A DNA stretch of 64,000 bases. Origin: JAEUOS01 sp965279115 (lineage in GTDB: Bacteria > Pseudomonadota > Gammaproteobacteria > Burkholderiales > JAEUOS01). Below are positions 1 to 8,181 of this stretch, piece after piece; within the stretch, counting starts at the first letter, position 1, and each line of letters begins with the position of its first letter. The position numbers and the translations under genes were made by a program. The notes beneath the pieces were generated by a model that searched no databases, was not told the origin of the DNA, and saw only the letters and a list, made by a program, of their open reading frames with translations. The stretch is taken from assembly GCA_965279115.1 (NCBI GenBank), contig OZ257137.1:744001-808000 (forward strand), in the 5' to 3' direction.

Positions 1-2
1 CC

Positions 3-845
3 GACATCATCGCGCGCGCGGTGGCGCAACCCATGGGCGAGGCGCTGGGACAATCGGTCGTGGTGGAAAACCGGCCGGGTGCCGCCGGCGTGATCGGCAC
101 CGAACTGGTGGCCGCCGCGCCGCCCGACGGCCATACGCTGCTGATGTTCGTCGACGGCAACGCGATGATGCCCTCGGCGATTCGCAACCTGAAGCACGAC
201 CCGGTGAAAAGCTTCGCCCACATCAGCCTGCTCGGACGCGGCTCGCTGGTATTGGTGGCCCATCCTTCGCTGCCGGTGGCGAACCTGCAGGATGTGATCC
301 GCTACGGCCGTGCCAACCCCACCGCATTATCGTTCGCAACACCCGGAAAAAGCGGCCCGCAACATCTCGCCTTCGAAAGCATCAAGGCAAGCGCCGGTTT
401 TTCCGCCGAGCACATTCCCTACAAGGGCGGCGGCCAGGCGATCGTCGACGTGGTGGCCGGGCAGGTCAAGCTTGGCATGCTGGGCATGGCGCCCGCGCTG
501 CCGCATGTGAAAACCGGCAAGCTCAAGGCACTGGTGGTTACCAGCCGCGAGCGTTCGCGCCTGCTGCCGGAGGTGCCGACGGTGGCCGAATCCGGCATTC
601 CCGGCTTCGAGATGGCGCAGTGGCAGGGCATGGTCGCACCCGCCGGCACCCCGCCGGAGATCCTTGCCCGGCTGCATGCGGAGCTGGTCAAGGCCATGCG
701 CACTCCGGCGGTGATGGAACGACTGGCCGCCATCGGCATGGACAATGCCACCAGCAGCAGCCCGGAAGACTTCACCCAGATGGTGCAGGTCGAGACCCGG
801 CGCTTTCCCGAACTGTTCCGCATTGCAGGCATCCAACCGGAGTGA
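3..845 (+). CDS. Bug/TctC-family periplasmic solute receptor, 5' end cut by window
   Basis: The reading frame is open from the first complete codon, so the signal peptide and N-terminus lie outside the window. The visible start, DIIARAVAQPMGEALGQ, is the usual segment about 40-50 residues into Bug proteins. It is followed by VVVENRPGAAG, the DGHTLL motif, HIPYKGGGQAIVD and a LLPEVPTVAESGIPGF segment, all standard for this family of periplasmic binding proteins that bind carboxylates or similar small acids. An internal GTG at 21 is not the true start. The stop lies 4 bases before the sulfatase ATG, so the two are very likely co-transcribed. No TctA or TctB membrane partner is visible, so the transport route is unknown. 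Ligand cannot be predicted. Confidence 0.93.
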   Translation, partial: DIIARAVAQPMGEALGQSVVVENRPGAAGVIGTELVAAAPPDGHTLLMFVDGNAMMPSAIRNLKHDPVKSFAHISLLGRGSLVLVAHPSLPVANLQDVIRYGRANPTALSFATPGKSGPQHLAFESIKASAGFSAEHIPYKGGGQAIVDVVAGQVKLGMLGMAPALPHVKTGKLKALVVTSRERSRLLPEVPTVAESGIPGFEMAQWQGMVAPAGTPPEILARLHAELVKAMRTPAVMERLAAIGMDNATSSSPEDFTQMVQVETRRFPELFRIAGIQPE

Positions 846-849
846 AACC

Positions 850-2379
850 ATGGGCAAAAAAACCAACATCCTGTTCATCACCTCCGACCAGCAGCGCGCC
901 GACTGCTATGGCTTTGAAGGACGGCGGGTGAAGACCCCGCACCTCGACGAAATGGCACGCAACGGCACCCGCTTCTCGGCGGCCATCACGCCCAACCTGG
1001 TGTGCCAGCCCTCGCGCGCCTCCATCCTCACCGGGCTGCTCCCGCTTACCCACGGCGTATCCGACAACGGCATCGACCTGCCGCCCGCGACAGGCGAAGC
1101 GGGCTACGGCGGCACCTTGTCCAAGGCCGGCTACGCCACCGCGCTGATCGGCAAGGCGCACTTCAGTACCTCGAACTGCTTCGAGCCCACCGGCACGCCG
1201 GAATGCACGGTGAGCTGCGCCAACTATCCGGCCGACTGGCACGGCCCCTACATGGGGCTTGATCATGTGGAGATGATGCTCGAAGGGCACAACATGTTCC
1301 CGCCGATGAAGCCGCCGCTGGGCCACGCCTACGAGCGCTGGTACCACGCCGACGGCCGCGGCGAAGAGCGCACCGCCCTGTACCGCAAACGCCTGCCGCC
1401 GATCAGCGACGCCCACGAAACCTTCAACTCGGGCCTGCCGGTGGCCTGGCACAACTCCACCTGGATAGGCAATCGCACCATCGACTACCTGCGCGAGCAT
1501 CGCGACGGCCCGTTCTGCCTGTGGGCCTCCTTTCCCGACCCGCACCACCCGTTCGATGCGCCCGACCCGTGGTGCTACATGCACTCTCCCGACGAGGTCG
1601 AGTTGCCGGTGCACGGCGCGATGGACCTCGAGCGCCGCCCGTGGTGGCATCGCGCCGCGCTCGAAGGCGTGCCGAAGATGGCCAACGAGCGCCTGCGCGC
1701 CTTCCGCGAGAAGTCCTCGCGCACGCCGAAGCAGAGCGAGGCGCAGATGCGCGCGTTGATCGCCAACTACTACGGCATGATCTCCCTGATCGACCATCAG
1801 GTCGGGCGCATCCGCATCGCCTTGAACGACCTGGGCCTGGCCGAGAACACCCTGATCGTGTATTCCACCGACCATGGCGACTGGCTGGGTGACCACGGCC
1901 TGCTGCTCAAGGGGCCGATGGCATACGAAGGCCTGCTGCGCGTCGGCATGCTTTTCGAAGGGCCGGGCGTGCCAAAGGGCAAGGTGGTGGCCGACCCGGT
2001 ATCGACCCTCGACCTGCCGGCCACTTTCTGTGACTACGCTGGCGTCTCCCTGCCCGGCAAGGTACACAGCCGTTCCCTCAAGCCGCTGATCGAAACCGAC
2101 ACCGCCACACGCGATTTCGCACTCTCCGAATGGGACCTGCGCGCCTCGCGCTGCGGCGTCGACTTGGCGCTGCGCACGGTGCGCACCAAAACCCGCAAGC
2201 TCACACTGGAGAAGAACAGCGGCGCCGGCGAACTCTATGACCTGGCCGAAGACCCGCACGAGATGGACAACCGCTTCGGCGACCCCGCCTATGCCAAGGT
2301 GCAACGCGAATTGATGGACATGATCGCCAGCCGGCCGGACGACGCCTGCGCGCCATTGCCGCAGATCGGCATGGCTTGA
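850..2379 (+). CDS. Sulfatase / phosphonate monoester hydrolase family enzyme
   Basis: A 509-residue protein of the alkaline phosphatase superfamily, probably cleaving a sulfate or phosphonate/phosphate ester. The N-terminus has the metal-binding segment ILFITSDQQRADC with D13 and Q14. C52 sits in CQPSRASILTG, the C-x-P-S-R motif whose cysteine is converted to formylglycine. The second metal site is STDHGDWLGDHG, with D341 and H342. A DQ pair in place of the DD of classical arylsulfatases is found in phosphonate monoester hydrolases and choline sulfatases, so the substrate is open. No signal peptide is visible, so it is probably cytoplasmic. Start is the ATG 4 bases after the upstream Bug stop; no formylglycine-generating enzyme is in the window. 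It sits in the Bug-sulfatase-enolase-Bug-AKR run. Confidence 0.92.
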   Translation: MGKKTNILFITSDQQRADCYGFEGRRVKTPHLDEMARNGTRFSAAITPNLVCQPSRASILTGLLPLTHGVSDNGIDLPPATGEAGYGGTLSKAGYATALIGKAHFSTSNCFEPTGTPECTVSCANYPADWHGPYMGLDHVEMMLEGHNMFPPMKPPLGHAYERWYHADGRGEERTALYRKRLPPISDAHETFNSGLPVAWHNSTWIGNRTIDYLREHRDGPFCLWASFPDPHHPFDAPDPWCYMHSPDEVELPVHGAMDLERRPWWHRAALEGVPKMANERLRAFREKSSRTPKQSEAQMRALIANYYGMISLIDHQVGRIRIALNDLGLAENTLIVYSTDHGDWLGDHGLLLKGPMAYEGLLRVGMLFEGPGVPKGKVVADPVSTLDLPATFCDYAGVSLPGKVHSRSLKPLIETDTATRDFALSEWDLRASRCGVDLALRTVRTKTRKLTLEKNSGAGELYDLAEDPHEMDNRFGDPAYAKVQRELMDMIASRPDDACAPLPQIGMA

Positions 2380-2407
2380 GCGGCTGGCGCGCAGCGCTGC
2401 AACGGCC

Positions 2408-3571
2408 ATGAAGATCGCCGACATCGCCTACCGGGTTCTGCACGTAAGCGCCAAGACCAACTGGTCCTTCGTTGAACTGCGCACCGCTGACGGGCTCACC
2501 GGCTGGGGCGAATGCTCCCTCAACGGCTGGGAGCCCTTGCAGCGCGAATATGCAAACAGCTGGTGGCCAGGCTTGATCGGCGCCGCGGTTGGCGACCTGG
2601 CCGCCACCCAGGCAATATGCGCGATTCACCAGCACTCACCCGGCGGCCTGGTCGCGCATTCGATCAGGAGCGCGACCGAGCAGGCCTTGCTGGACGCGCT
2701 CGCGCAGGCGCGCGGGGTGCCCCTGTGGAAACTGCTGGGTCCCGCACTGCGCGACGCCGTCGAGGTATACGCCAACATCAACCGGGCCACCCAGCCGCGC
2801 ACGCCGCAGGGTTTCGCCGCCAGCGCGCGGTTTGCGGTGGCGCAGGGATACCGGGCGATCAAGCTCGCCCCCTTCGATGGCGTGTTGCCGGCGAACGCCG
2901 AGACGGCTGACGGCGCGCGACTGATCGCCGCCGCGCACGAGCGCATCCGCGCGGTGCGCGAGGCCGTTGGCGAGGGCGTGCGCGTGATGGTCGATTGCCA
3001 CTGGCGGCTGACCCCGCGCACCGCGCGCGAAACGCTAGCCGCCTTGCGCGAGGTCAGGCTGCACTGGCTGGAATGCCCGATTTCCGAGCGCGGCTCGCAG
3101 CACGACGAGATTCTGGCCTTGCGTCGCATCGCCAACTCACAGGACGTGCGCCTGGCCGGCGCGGAAAAGGAGACCGAGGTGGAAGGCTTCCTCCCCTATC
3201 TTGAACGCGGCCTGTACGACACCATCATGCCGGATGTGAAGTATTGCGGCGGTGTTGGCGCCCTGCTGCGCATAGCGCAGCTTGCCGAACGCCACGGTGT
3301 GCAGACCGCGCCGCACAATCCCACCGGCCCGATTTGCAACTACGCCAGCGTGCATGCCTGCATGGTCGGCGCCGGCTGCGATTTCCTCGAACTGCAGGTA
3401 GGCGAGAGCGGCCTGTTCACCGAGGCAGTTGACGGGCGCTATCCGGAGTTCGTGGACGGGCACTTCAGGCAGCCGCAACAGGCGGGGATGGGCGCAGCGC
3501 TCAACCCGCAAGTGCTGGATGCACATCCGTTCGCGGCGGTGAGCTTCGGGCTCGACCCGGCGCTGGGGTGA
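2408..3571 (+). CDS. Mandelate racemase / muconate lactonizing (enolase superfamily) enzyme
   Basis: A 387-residue enolase-superfamily protein of normal length. Three candidate Mg-binding acids are in place: D196 (VMVDCHWRL), E222 (WLECPIS) and E253 (LAGAEKE). K152 lies on the second barrel strand (AIKLAP). D276 (MPDVKYCGG) with H303 (TAPHNPTGP) forms the His-Asp dyad seen in the mandelate racemase and sugar-acid dehydratase subgroups. The likely reaction is proton abstraction alpha to a carboxylate, for example dehydration of a sugar acid; this is inference. It starts 28 bases after the sulfatase stop and reads the same way, so sulfate-ester cleavage followed by acid-sugar dehydration is a reasonable working model. 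It belongs to the same run as the neighbouring Bug receptor and aldo-keto reductase. Confidence 0.9.
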   Translation: MKIADIAYRVLHVSAKTNWSFVELRTADGLTGWGECSLNGWEPLQREYANSWWPGLIGAAVGDLAATQAICAIHQHSPGGLVAHSIRSATEQALLDALAQARGVPLWKLLGPALRDAVEVYANINRATQPRTPQGFAASARFAVAQGYRAIKLAPFDGVLPANAETADGARLIAAAHERIRAVREAVGEGVRVMVDCHWRLTPRTARETLAALREVRLHWLECPISERGSQHDEILALRRIANSQDVRLAGAEKETEVEGFLPYLERGLYDTIMPDVKYCGGVGALLRIAQLAERHGVQTAPHNPTGPICNYASVHACMVGAGCDFLELQVGESGLFTEAVDGRYPEFVDGHFRQPQQAGMGAALNPQVLDAHPFAAVSFGLDPALG

Positions 3572-3618
3572 CGAGGCGGCCGGATCCCATGCAAACCCCA
3601 CTTCCGGGAGACCCTCAC

Positions 3619-4611
3619 GTGACAATCGACTTGTCCTGCGCGGACCGCAAGCGGCGCAGGCTTTTGCTGGCCGCGACTGCGGCCGCACTCGCCCCGCGCG
3701 TAGCGCCGGCGCAGGAATATCCCTCGAAAACCATCCGCATCGTTTCGCCCTTCTCGCCCGGCGCGACCTCCGACCTGGTCGCCCGCGCGCTCGGTCCCGC
3801 CCTCGCCGCCGCCTGGGGTGTGGGCGTAGTGGCCGAGAACAAGCCCGGTGGCGGCAGCGTGGTGGGTGCGGACCTGGTCGCCAAGAGCGCACCAGATGGC
3901 CACACCTTGTTGGTGGCCGCCGCGGCCATCGGCGTAATCCCGGCGCTGCTGCCCAGGCTGCCCTTCGTGCCCTACAAGGACCTCTTGCCCATCACATTGG
4001 TGGGCACCGTGCCCTTCATGATGCTGGTGCACCCGTCAGTCCCGGCCAAAACCGTGCAGGAGTTCGTCGCTTACGCCAAGGCCAATCCCGGCAAGCTCAA
4101 TTTCAGCTCCGGCGGCAATGGCACCATCCCGCACATGGGCGGCGAGTTGCTGAAACTGCGCGCCGGCCTCGATATGACCCACGTGCCGTTCAAGGGCGGT
4201 GCCGATTCGCTGACAGCACTGCTTGGCGGCCAGGTGCAGATGACCATCGACGGCGGGCCGCACGTGATCGGCCACATCCGCTCGGGCGCGCTGCGCATGC
4301 TGGGCGTCGCGACCCTGCAGCGCCTGGCGGAATTTCCGAACACGCCCACCATCGCCGAATCCGGTTTCCCGAGTTTCGAAAGCAACGCCTGGCAATCCCT
4401 GTGGGTGACCGGCGGCACACCGGCACCGGTGGTGAAGAAGATCTCAACGGAGGTCATGCGCATCCTGCGCATGCCCGAGATGGTCGAGCGCCTGCGCGCC
4501 ATGGGCGTGACAACGATCGGCGGCACGCCGGAAGAGGCGGAGACCTTCATCCGCGCCGAAACCACCAAATGGGGCGCTGTGATCAAGGCATCAGGAGCCA
4601 AGGCGGAATGA
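3619..4611 (+). CDS. Bug/TctC-family periplasmic solute receptor
   Basis: A 330-residue periplasmic binding protein. I chose the GTG at 3619 because GGAG lies 8 bases upstream at 3607-3610; earlier in-frame starts (GTG 3568, ATG 3589) lack such a site. The signal peptide has a strongly basic n-region, RKRRRLLLAATAAA, compatible with Tat export, and ends near APAQ. The mature part begins EYPSKTIRIVSPFSPGATSD and shows the family segments VVAENKPGGGS, DGHTLLVAA, HVPFKGGADS and FPNTPTIAESGFPSF. The stop overlaps the next ATG (ATGA), which indicates translational coupling with the aldo-keto reductase. It may import the substrate processed by the sulfatase and enolase-superfamily enzymes. Confidence 0.93.
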   Translation: MTIDLSCADRKRRRLLLAATAAALAPRVAPAQEYPSKTIRIVSPFSPGATSDLVARALGPALAAAWGVGVVAENKPGGGSVVGADLVAKSAPDGHTLLVAAAAIGVIPALLPRLPFVPYKDLLPITLVGTVPFMMLVHPSVPAKTVQEFVAYAKANPGKLNFSSGGNGTIPHMGGELLKLRAGLDMTHVPFKGGADSLTALLGGQVQMTIDGGPHVIGHIRSGALRMLGVATLQRLAEFPNTPTIAESGFPSFESNAWQSLWVTGGTPAPVVKKISTEVMRILRMPEMVERLRAMGVTTIGGTPEEAETFIRAETTKWGAVIKASGAKAE

Positions 4612-5615
4612 GCGCGCCACTCGCGCGACGTTCCTTCGGCAAATGCGGCCTGACCATGCCGACGCTGGGCTTCGGCGCCAGCGGCATCGCCAAGACCGTA
4701 CGTGAGGATGCCATCCACATCGTGCACGCGGCACTGGCCGCCGGCCTCGACCATGTGGACACCGCGCCCTTCTACGGACTGGGCGAAAGCGAGCGGCGCC
4801 TCGCGCCGGCGCTCGCCGCCGCTGGTCACCTGTTCACCCTTTCTACCAAGGTAGGACGCCTGATACGAAGCGGCAGCGACGGCGCGCCGCAATCGGTATT
4901 CGATTACTCCGAATCCGGGGCCGAAACCTCGCTGGCCGAGAGCCTGGCGCGTCTCGGGCGCGACCGCATCGACATGGCGATCCTGCATGACGTGAGCCAG
5001 CGCTTCCACGGCGAGCGTACCGATGCGGTGTTCGATGAGGCCATGCAGGGCGCGTACCAGGCACTCACGCGCTGGCGCCGCGAGGGCCGGGTGCGTTCCA
5101 TCGGCATAGGCGTCAACGATTGCCGCACCTGCCTGCGCGCCCTGCGCGAAGCGGACTTCGACTTCCTGCTGCTGGCCGGTCGCCTCACCCTGCTGGATCA
5201 CGAGGACTTCGACGCAGTGCTGCCGGAGGCGCAGAAGCGCGGCGTCGGCGTGATCGCCGCGGCGCCGTTCAATTCCGGCATCCTCGCCATCGGCGCGCGA
5301 TCTGACGCCACTTTCTTCTATCAGCCGGCGTCCCAGGAGATTCTCGATCGCACCCGGCGTATCGAGGCGGTGTGCGCGAGCCACCGCGTACCCCTGCCTG
5401 CCGCGGCGCTGCAATTTGCGCTGCTGCATCCGGCCGTGGGTTGCGTGCTGGCGGGCTATCGCAGCGTGGATGAAGTGCGGCAGAACGTCGCGCACGCAAG
5501 GCACGCAATCCCGAACGCGTTCTGGGAGGACTTGCGTGCTGCCGGGTTGTTGTCGGCGTCGGTGGCGCTGCCCGGAACCCCGGCCGGTGGCATGGCCCGC
5601 ACTGCGGCCCAGTGA
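4608..5615 (+). CDS. Aldo-keto reductase, aldose 1-dehydrogenase/pyridoxal dehydrogenase-like
   Basis: A 335-residue TIM-barrel NAD(P)-dependent oxidoreductase. The N-terminus LTMPTLGFGASGI, the HVDTAPFYGLGESERRL segment (AKR tetrad Asp and Tyr), LSTKVGR (tetrad Lys) and AILHDVSQ (the His of the tetrad region) identify the family. The sequence style (LGFG, DTAPFYG, GESERRLAPAL) matches the branch holding L-fucose/D-threo-aldose 1-dehydrogenase and pyridoxal 4-dehydrogenase; exact substrate is inferred only. Its ATG overlaps the preceding Bug stop by four bases, and it is the last gene of the run. With a sulfatase and a sugar-acid-type enolase-superfamily enzyme upstream, oxidation of a desulfated aldose is plausible. 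Confidence 0.9.
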   Translation: MSAPLARRSFGKCGLTMPTLGFGASGIAKTVREDAIHIVHAALAAGLDHVDTAPFYGLGESERRLAPALAAAGHLFTLSTKVGRLIRSGSDGAPQSVFDYSESGAETSLAESLARLGRDRIDMAILHDVSQRFHGERTDAVFDEAMQGAYQALTRWRREGRVRSIGIGVNDCRTCLRALREADFDFLLLAGRLTLLDHEDFDAVLPEAQKRGVGVIAAAPFNSGILAIGARSDATFFYQPASQEILDRTRRIEAVCASHRVPLPAAALQFALLHPAVGCVLAGYRSVDEVRQNVAHARHAIPNAFWEDLRAAGLLSASVALPGTPAGGMARTAAQ

Positions 5616-5682
5616 TCGTCATGGTGATCAGGCCGGACGCGACCCGGGCAAACCGGAGGGTGCGGCGCATGAGAGGCGATCG

Positions 5683-5713
5683 CGGATGCGCCCGACCATG
5701 CGCATCCGGATTT
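5683..5713 (+). terminator. Candidate Rho-independent terminator after the sulfatase/AKR operon
   Basis: Perfect 9-base arms, CGGATGCGC at 5683-5691 and GCGCATCCG at 5700-5708, with an 8-base loop, followed by GATTTTG. It lies 68 bases past the aldo-keto reductase stop and 85 bases before the CBS gene. The T run is short, so an operator role for the CBS gene is also possible. Confidence 0.45.
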
Positions 5714-5798
5714 TGCCGTGCCGGCGCCAACCTGCGAGAATCCACAGGGTCGCGCATGACATTACCTTTCCAACCTGCGCTCCCATAGGAGGATATCC

Positions 5799-6242
5799 AT
5801 GAACACAGTTCAAAGCGCACTGGCCCAGAAGAGCGGCGCCATCATCCATGTCCGTTCCGACGACATGGTCGTCAAGGCCCTTCTGCAGATGCGGGACAAT
5901 CGCGTCCGCTCGGTGCTCGTCATCGATGAGGGAGTCCTGGTCGGCATCGTGACCCAGGGCGACTGCGCCATCAAGGTGCTGCTGCCGGGGCTCGATGCGA
6001 AACAGACGGTGGTCAGCCAGGTCATGACGCGCAACCCCATGACTGTCAAGCTGGCAGACCCGCTGGAAGCTTGCATGAGCCTGATGGCCGCAAAGGGCTT
6101 TCGCCATCTGCCCGTACTGGACGAAGGCAAGGTCGTGGGCGTGATCTCCATCGGGGACGTCGTCAAGGACATCATCCGCGACCTGCAGCACAACGTGGGC
6201 GACCTGATGGGCTACATCATGACTGACAGCCCCGGGGGCTGA
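5799..6242 (+). CDS. CBS-domain pair protein
   Basis: A 147-residue cytoplasmic protein made almost entirely of two CBS domains (roughly residues 10-65 and 75-135). Repeating signatures are RVRSVLVIDEGVLVGIVTQGD and FRHLPVLDEGKVVGVISIGDV (each seen in part). Such stand-alone CBS pairs bind adenine nucleotides and act as energy sensors; partner unknown here. The start is firm: AGGAGG at 5787-5792 stands 6 bases before the ATG. It is separated by 183 bases and a hairpin from the upstream operon, and by 147 bases from the enoyl-CoA hydratase, so it is probably a single-gene unit. Confidence 0.93.
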   Translation: MNTVQSALAQKSGAIIHVRSDDMVVKALLQMRDNRVRSVLVIDEGVLVGIVTQGDCAIKVLLPGLDAKQTVVSQVMTRNPMTVKLADPLEACMSLMAAKGFRHLPVLDEGKVVGVISIGDVVKDIIRDLQHNVGDLMGYIMTDSPGG

Positions 6243-6389
6243 CGGGCGGGTTCCCCTCGCAGCCATACCAGCCTTGCCGCGGGACCCATGGCCCCGGCCC
6301 ATGCATTCCAATAGACTCCCGTGGCCAAACGCCAGGGCGATCCTTTCCTGCCCCGCGCCCTCGGCACCGCCCTCCCACCACGGAACACC

Positions 6390-7166
6390 ATGCACAACTA
6401 CACCCAGCTCAAGATCACAACCGAAGGCCATGTCGCCGTTTTCACCATGGACAGCCCGCCGGTCAACGCGCTCACCCGCACCCTCAACGACGAGCTCACT
6501 CATGCCCTGGACTGGGTGTCCGAGATCGACGACATCCGCGTGGTGGTGCTCACCGGCGCGGGCAAGGTGTTCTGTGCCGGTGCCGACCTGAAGGGCCGCG
6601 CCGAGAACATCAAGGGCCCGGGCGACTTTCTGGCTCATTCGCGCCGCACACGCGAATGCTTTCACGCCATCCGCGAATGCGCCAAGCCGGTGATCGCCGC
6701 CATCAACGGCGCGGCACTCGGCTCCGGCGTCGCGATGGTGGCCTCGGCCGACATCATCTTGACCTCCGAGAAGGGCTCGCTGGGCCTGCCGGAGGTCGAT
6801 GTGGGCCTGCTCGGCGGCTGCCGCCACGCGCAACGCCTGTTCAGCCATTCGCGCCTGCGCCGCATGATGCTGACCGGCTATCGTGTCCCCGGCCCGGAGT
6901 TGTACCGCCTGGGCATCGTCGAGGCCTGCACCACCCCGGAAGAGCTGATGCCGGCGGCCATGGAACTGGCGCAGACCATCGCCGCCAAGAGCCCGGTGTC
7001 CACCCGCATGGGCAAGCACACGCTCAACGTCATCGAGGACATGAGCCTGCGCGACGGCTACCGCTACGAGCAGGACATGACGGCGCAGATCGGCAAGACC
7101 GAAGACGCCAAGGAAGCCCAATTGGCCTTCAAGGAAAAGCGCACGCCGGTGTTCAAGGGTCGCTGA
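6390..7166 (+). CDS. Enoyl-CoA hydratase/isomerase family protein
   Basis: A 258-residue crotonase-fold protein. The oxyanion-hole strands VFCAGADLKGR and AAINGAALGSGV are present, and the conserved Glu of the second active-site segment is in LGLPEVDVGLLGG. The usual AGGTQR that follows is replaced by GGCRHAQR, so reaction type (hydratase, isomerase or hydrolase) cannot be assigned. Start is the ATG at 6390, which begins the family's normal N-terminus; an upstream in-frame start at 6321 would add a proline-rich stretch with no homology. It is followed after 16 bases by a Bug receptor gene, which suggests breakdown of an imported acid via its CoA thioester. Confidence 0.9.
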   Translation: MHNYTQLKITTEGHVAVFTMDSPPVNALTRTLNDELTHALDWVSEIDDIRVVVLTGAGKVFCAGADLKGRAENIKGPGDFLAHSRRTRECFHAIRECAKPVIAAINGAALGSGVAMVASADIILTSEKGSLGLPEVDVGLLGGCRHAQRLFSHSRLRRMMLTGYRVPGPELYRLGIVEACTTPEELMPAAMELAQTIAAKSPVSTRMGKHTLNVIEDMSLRDGYRYEQDMTAQIGKTEDAKEAQLAFKEKRTPVFKGR

Positions 7167-7182
7167 TTTGCGAGGAAAGAAC

Positions 7183-8145
7183 ATGTTTGCCCGACTGCTG
7201 ACTTCACTTCTGATCGCCGTCGCGGCGACTTGCGTACATGCGGCCTGGCCCGAAAAGCCGGTTCGCCTGATCGTACCCTTCCCCGCCGGCGGCGCGGCCG
7301 ACTGGATGGCGCGCAGCTTTGTGCAGAAGCTTGGCGAAAGGCTCGGCCAGCCGGTGGCCATCGACAATCGCGGCGGCGGCGGTGGCGGTGTCGGCACCGA
7401 GGCAGCCAGCGTTGCCGCGCCGGACGGTTACACCCTGTTGTTCGCCACCATGGGAACGATGACCATCAACCCGGCGCTCTACAAGAGCCTGCGCTACGAC
7501 CCGGTCAAGAGTTTCGATCCGGTCTCGCTCACCCACAACGCGGTGAACATGCTGGTCGTGCACCCCGACGTGAAGGCCAACACGGTGGCCGAACTGGTGG
7601 CGCTGGCGCGCCGCAACCCGGGCCAGCTGACCTTTGCCTCCTCAGGCAACGGCACAACCAGCCATTTGTCGGGCGAGCTGTTCAAGAGCCTTACCGGAGT
7701 GGACATGGTGCATGTGCCCTACAAGGGCAGTGGACCGGCACTGACCGACTTTCTCGGCGGGCGCATTTCCATGATGTTCGACACCAGCTCCAACTTTGTC
7801 GAGCACATGAAGACCGGCCGCGTGCGTGCACTCGGCGTGACCAGCCGCAACCGCCTGGCCGCCATGCCGAACGTGCCCTCGATTTCCGAGACCCCTGGCC
7901 TTGCGGAGTTCGAGATGTCGCTATGGCTGGGCGTGATGGCGCCGGCCGGCACGCCGAAAGAGATCATTGCCCGCCTCAACGCCGACCTGGTGGCCGTGAT
8001 GAACACGCCCGAGATGGCGAAAGCGCTCACCCAGGCCGGCATCGAGCCGCGCACCTCCACCCCGCAGGAGTTCGCGGCGCTGATCAGGGCGGACATGGCG
8101 AAGTGGGCGGTGGTTGTCAAGCGCTCGGGCACGCAACTCGACTGA
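7183..8145 (+). CDS. Bug/TctC-family periplasmic solute receptor
   Basis: A 320-residue binding protein. The ATG at 7183 is preceded by GAGGAAAG and opens a classic signal peptide (MFARLLTSLLIAVAATCVHA), so the TTG at 7168 is rejected. Family segments: WPEKPVRLIVPFPAGGAADW, DGYTLLFATMG, HVPYKGSGPALTD and MPNVPSISETPGL. A glycine run, RGGGGGGVG, replaces the usual RPGAGG near residue 65, which is odd but still gives the flexible loop. Directly downstream of the enoyl-CoA hydratase and 36 bases before another Bug gene, so three genes form one unit. Confidence 0.94.
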   Translation: MFARLLTSLLIAVAATCVHAAWPEKPVRLIVPFPAGGAADWMARSFVQKLGERLGQPVAIDNRGGGGGGVGTEAASVAAPDGYTLLFATMGTMTINPALYKSLRYDPVKSFDPVSLTHNAVNMLVVHPDVKANTVAELVALARRNPGQLTFASSGNGTTSHLSGELFKSLTGVDMVHVPYKGSGPALTDFLGGRISMMFDTSSNFVEHMKTGRVRALGVTSRNRLAAMPNVPSISETPGLAEFEMSLWLGVMAPAGTPKEIIARLNADLVAVMNTPEMAKALTQAGIEPRTSTPQEFAALIRADMAKWAVVVKRSGTQLD

Positions 8146-8181
8146 CAACAAGGCACGCAAAAGCGCGCCAACGGAGACAAG

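Noticed and set aside
772..2424. Reverse reading frame of 550 codons opposite the sulfatase
   Set aside because: The forward frame carries the full sulfatase motif set; the reverse product is low-complexity.
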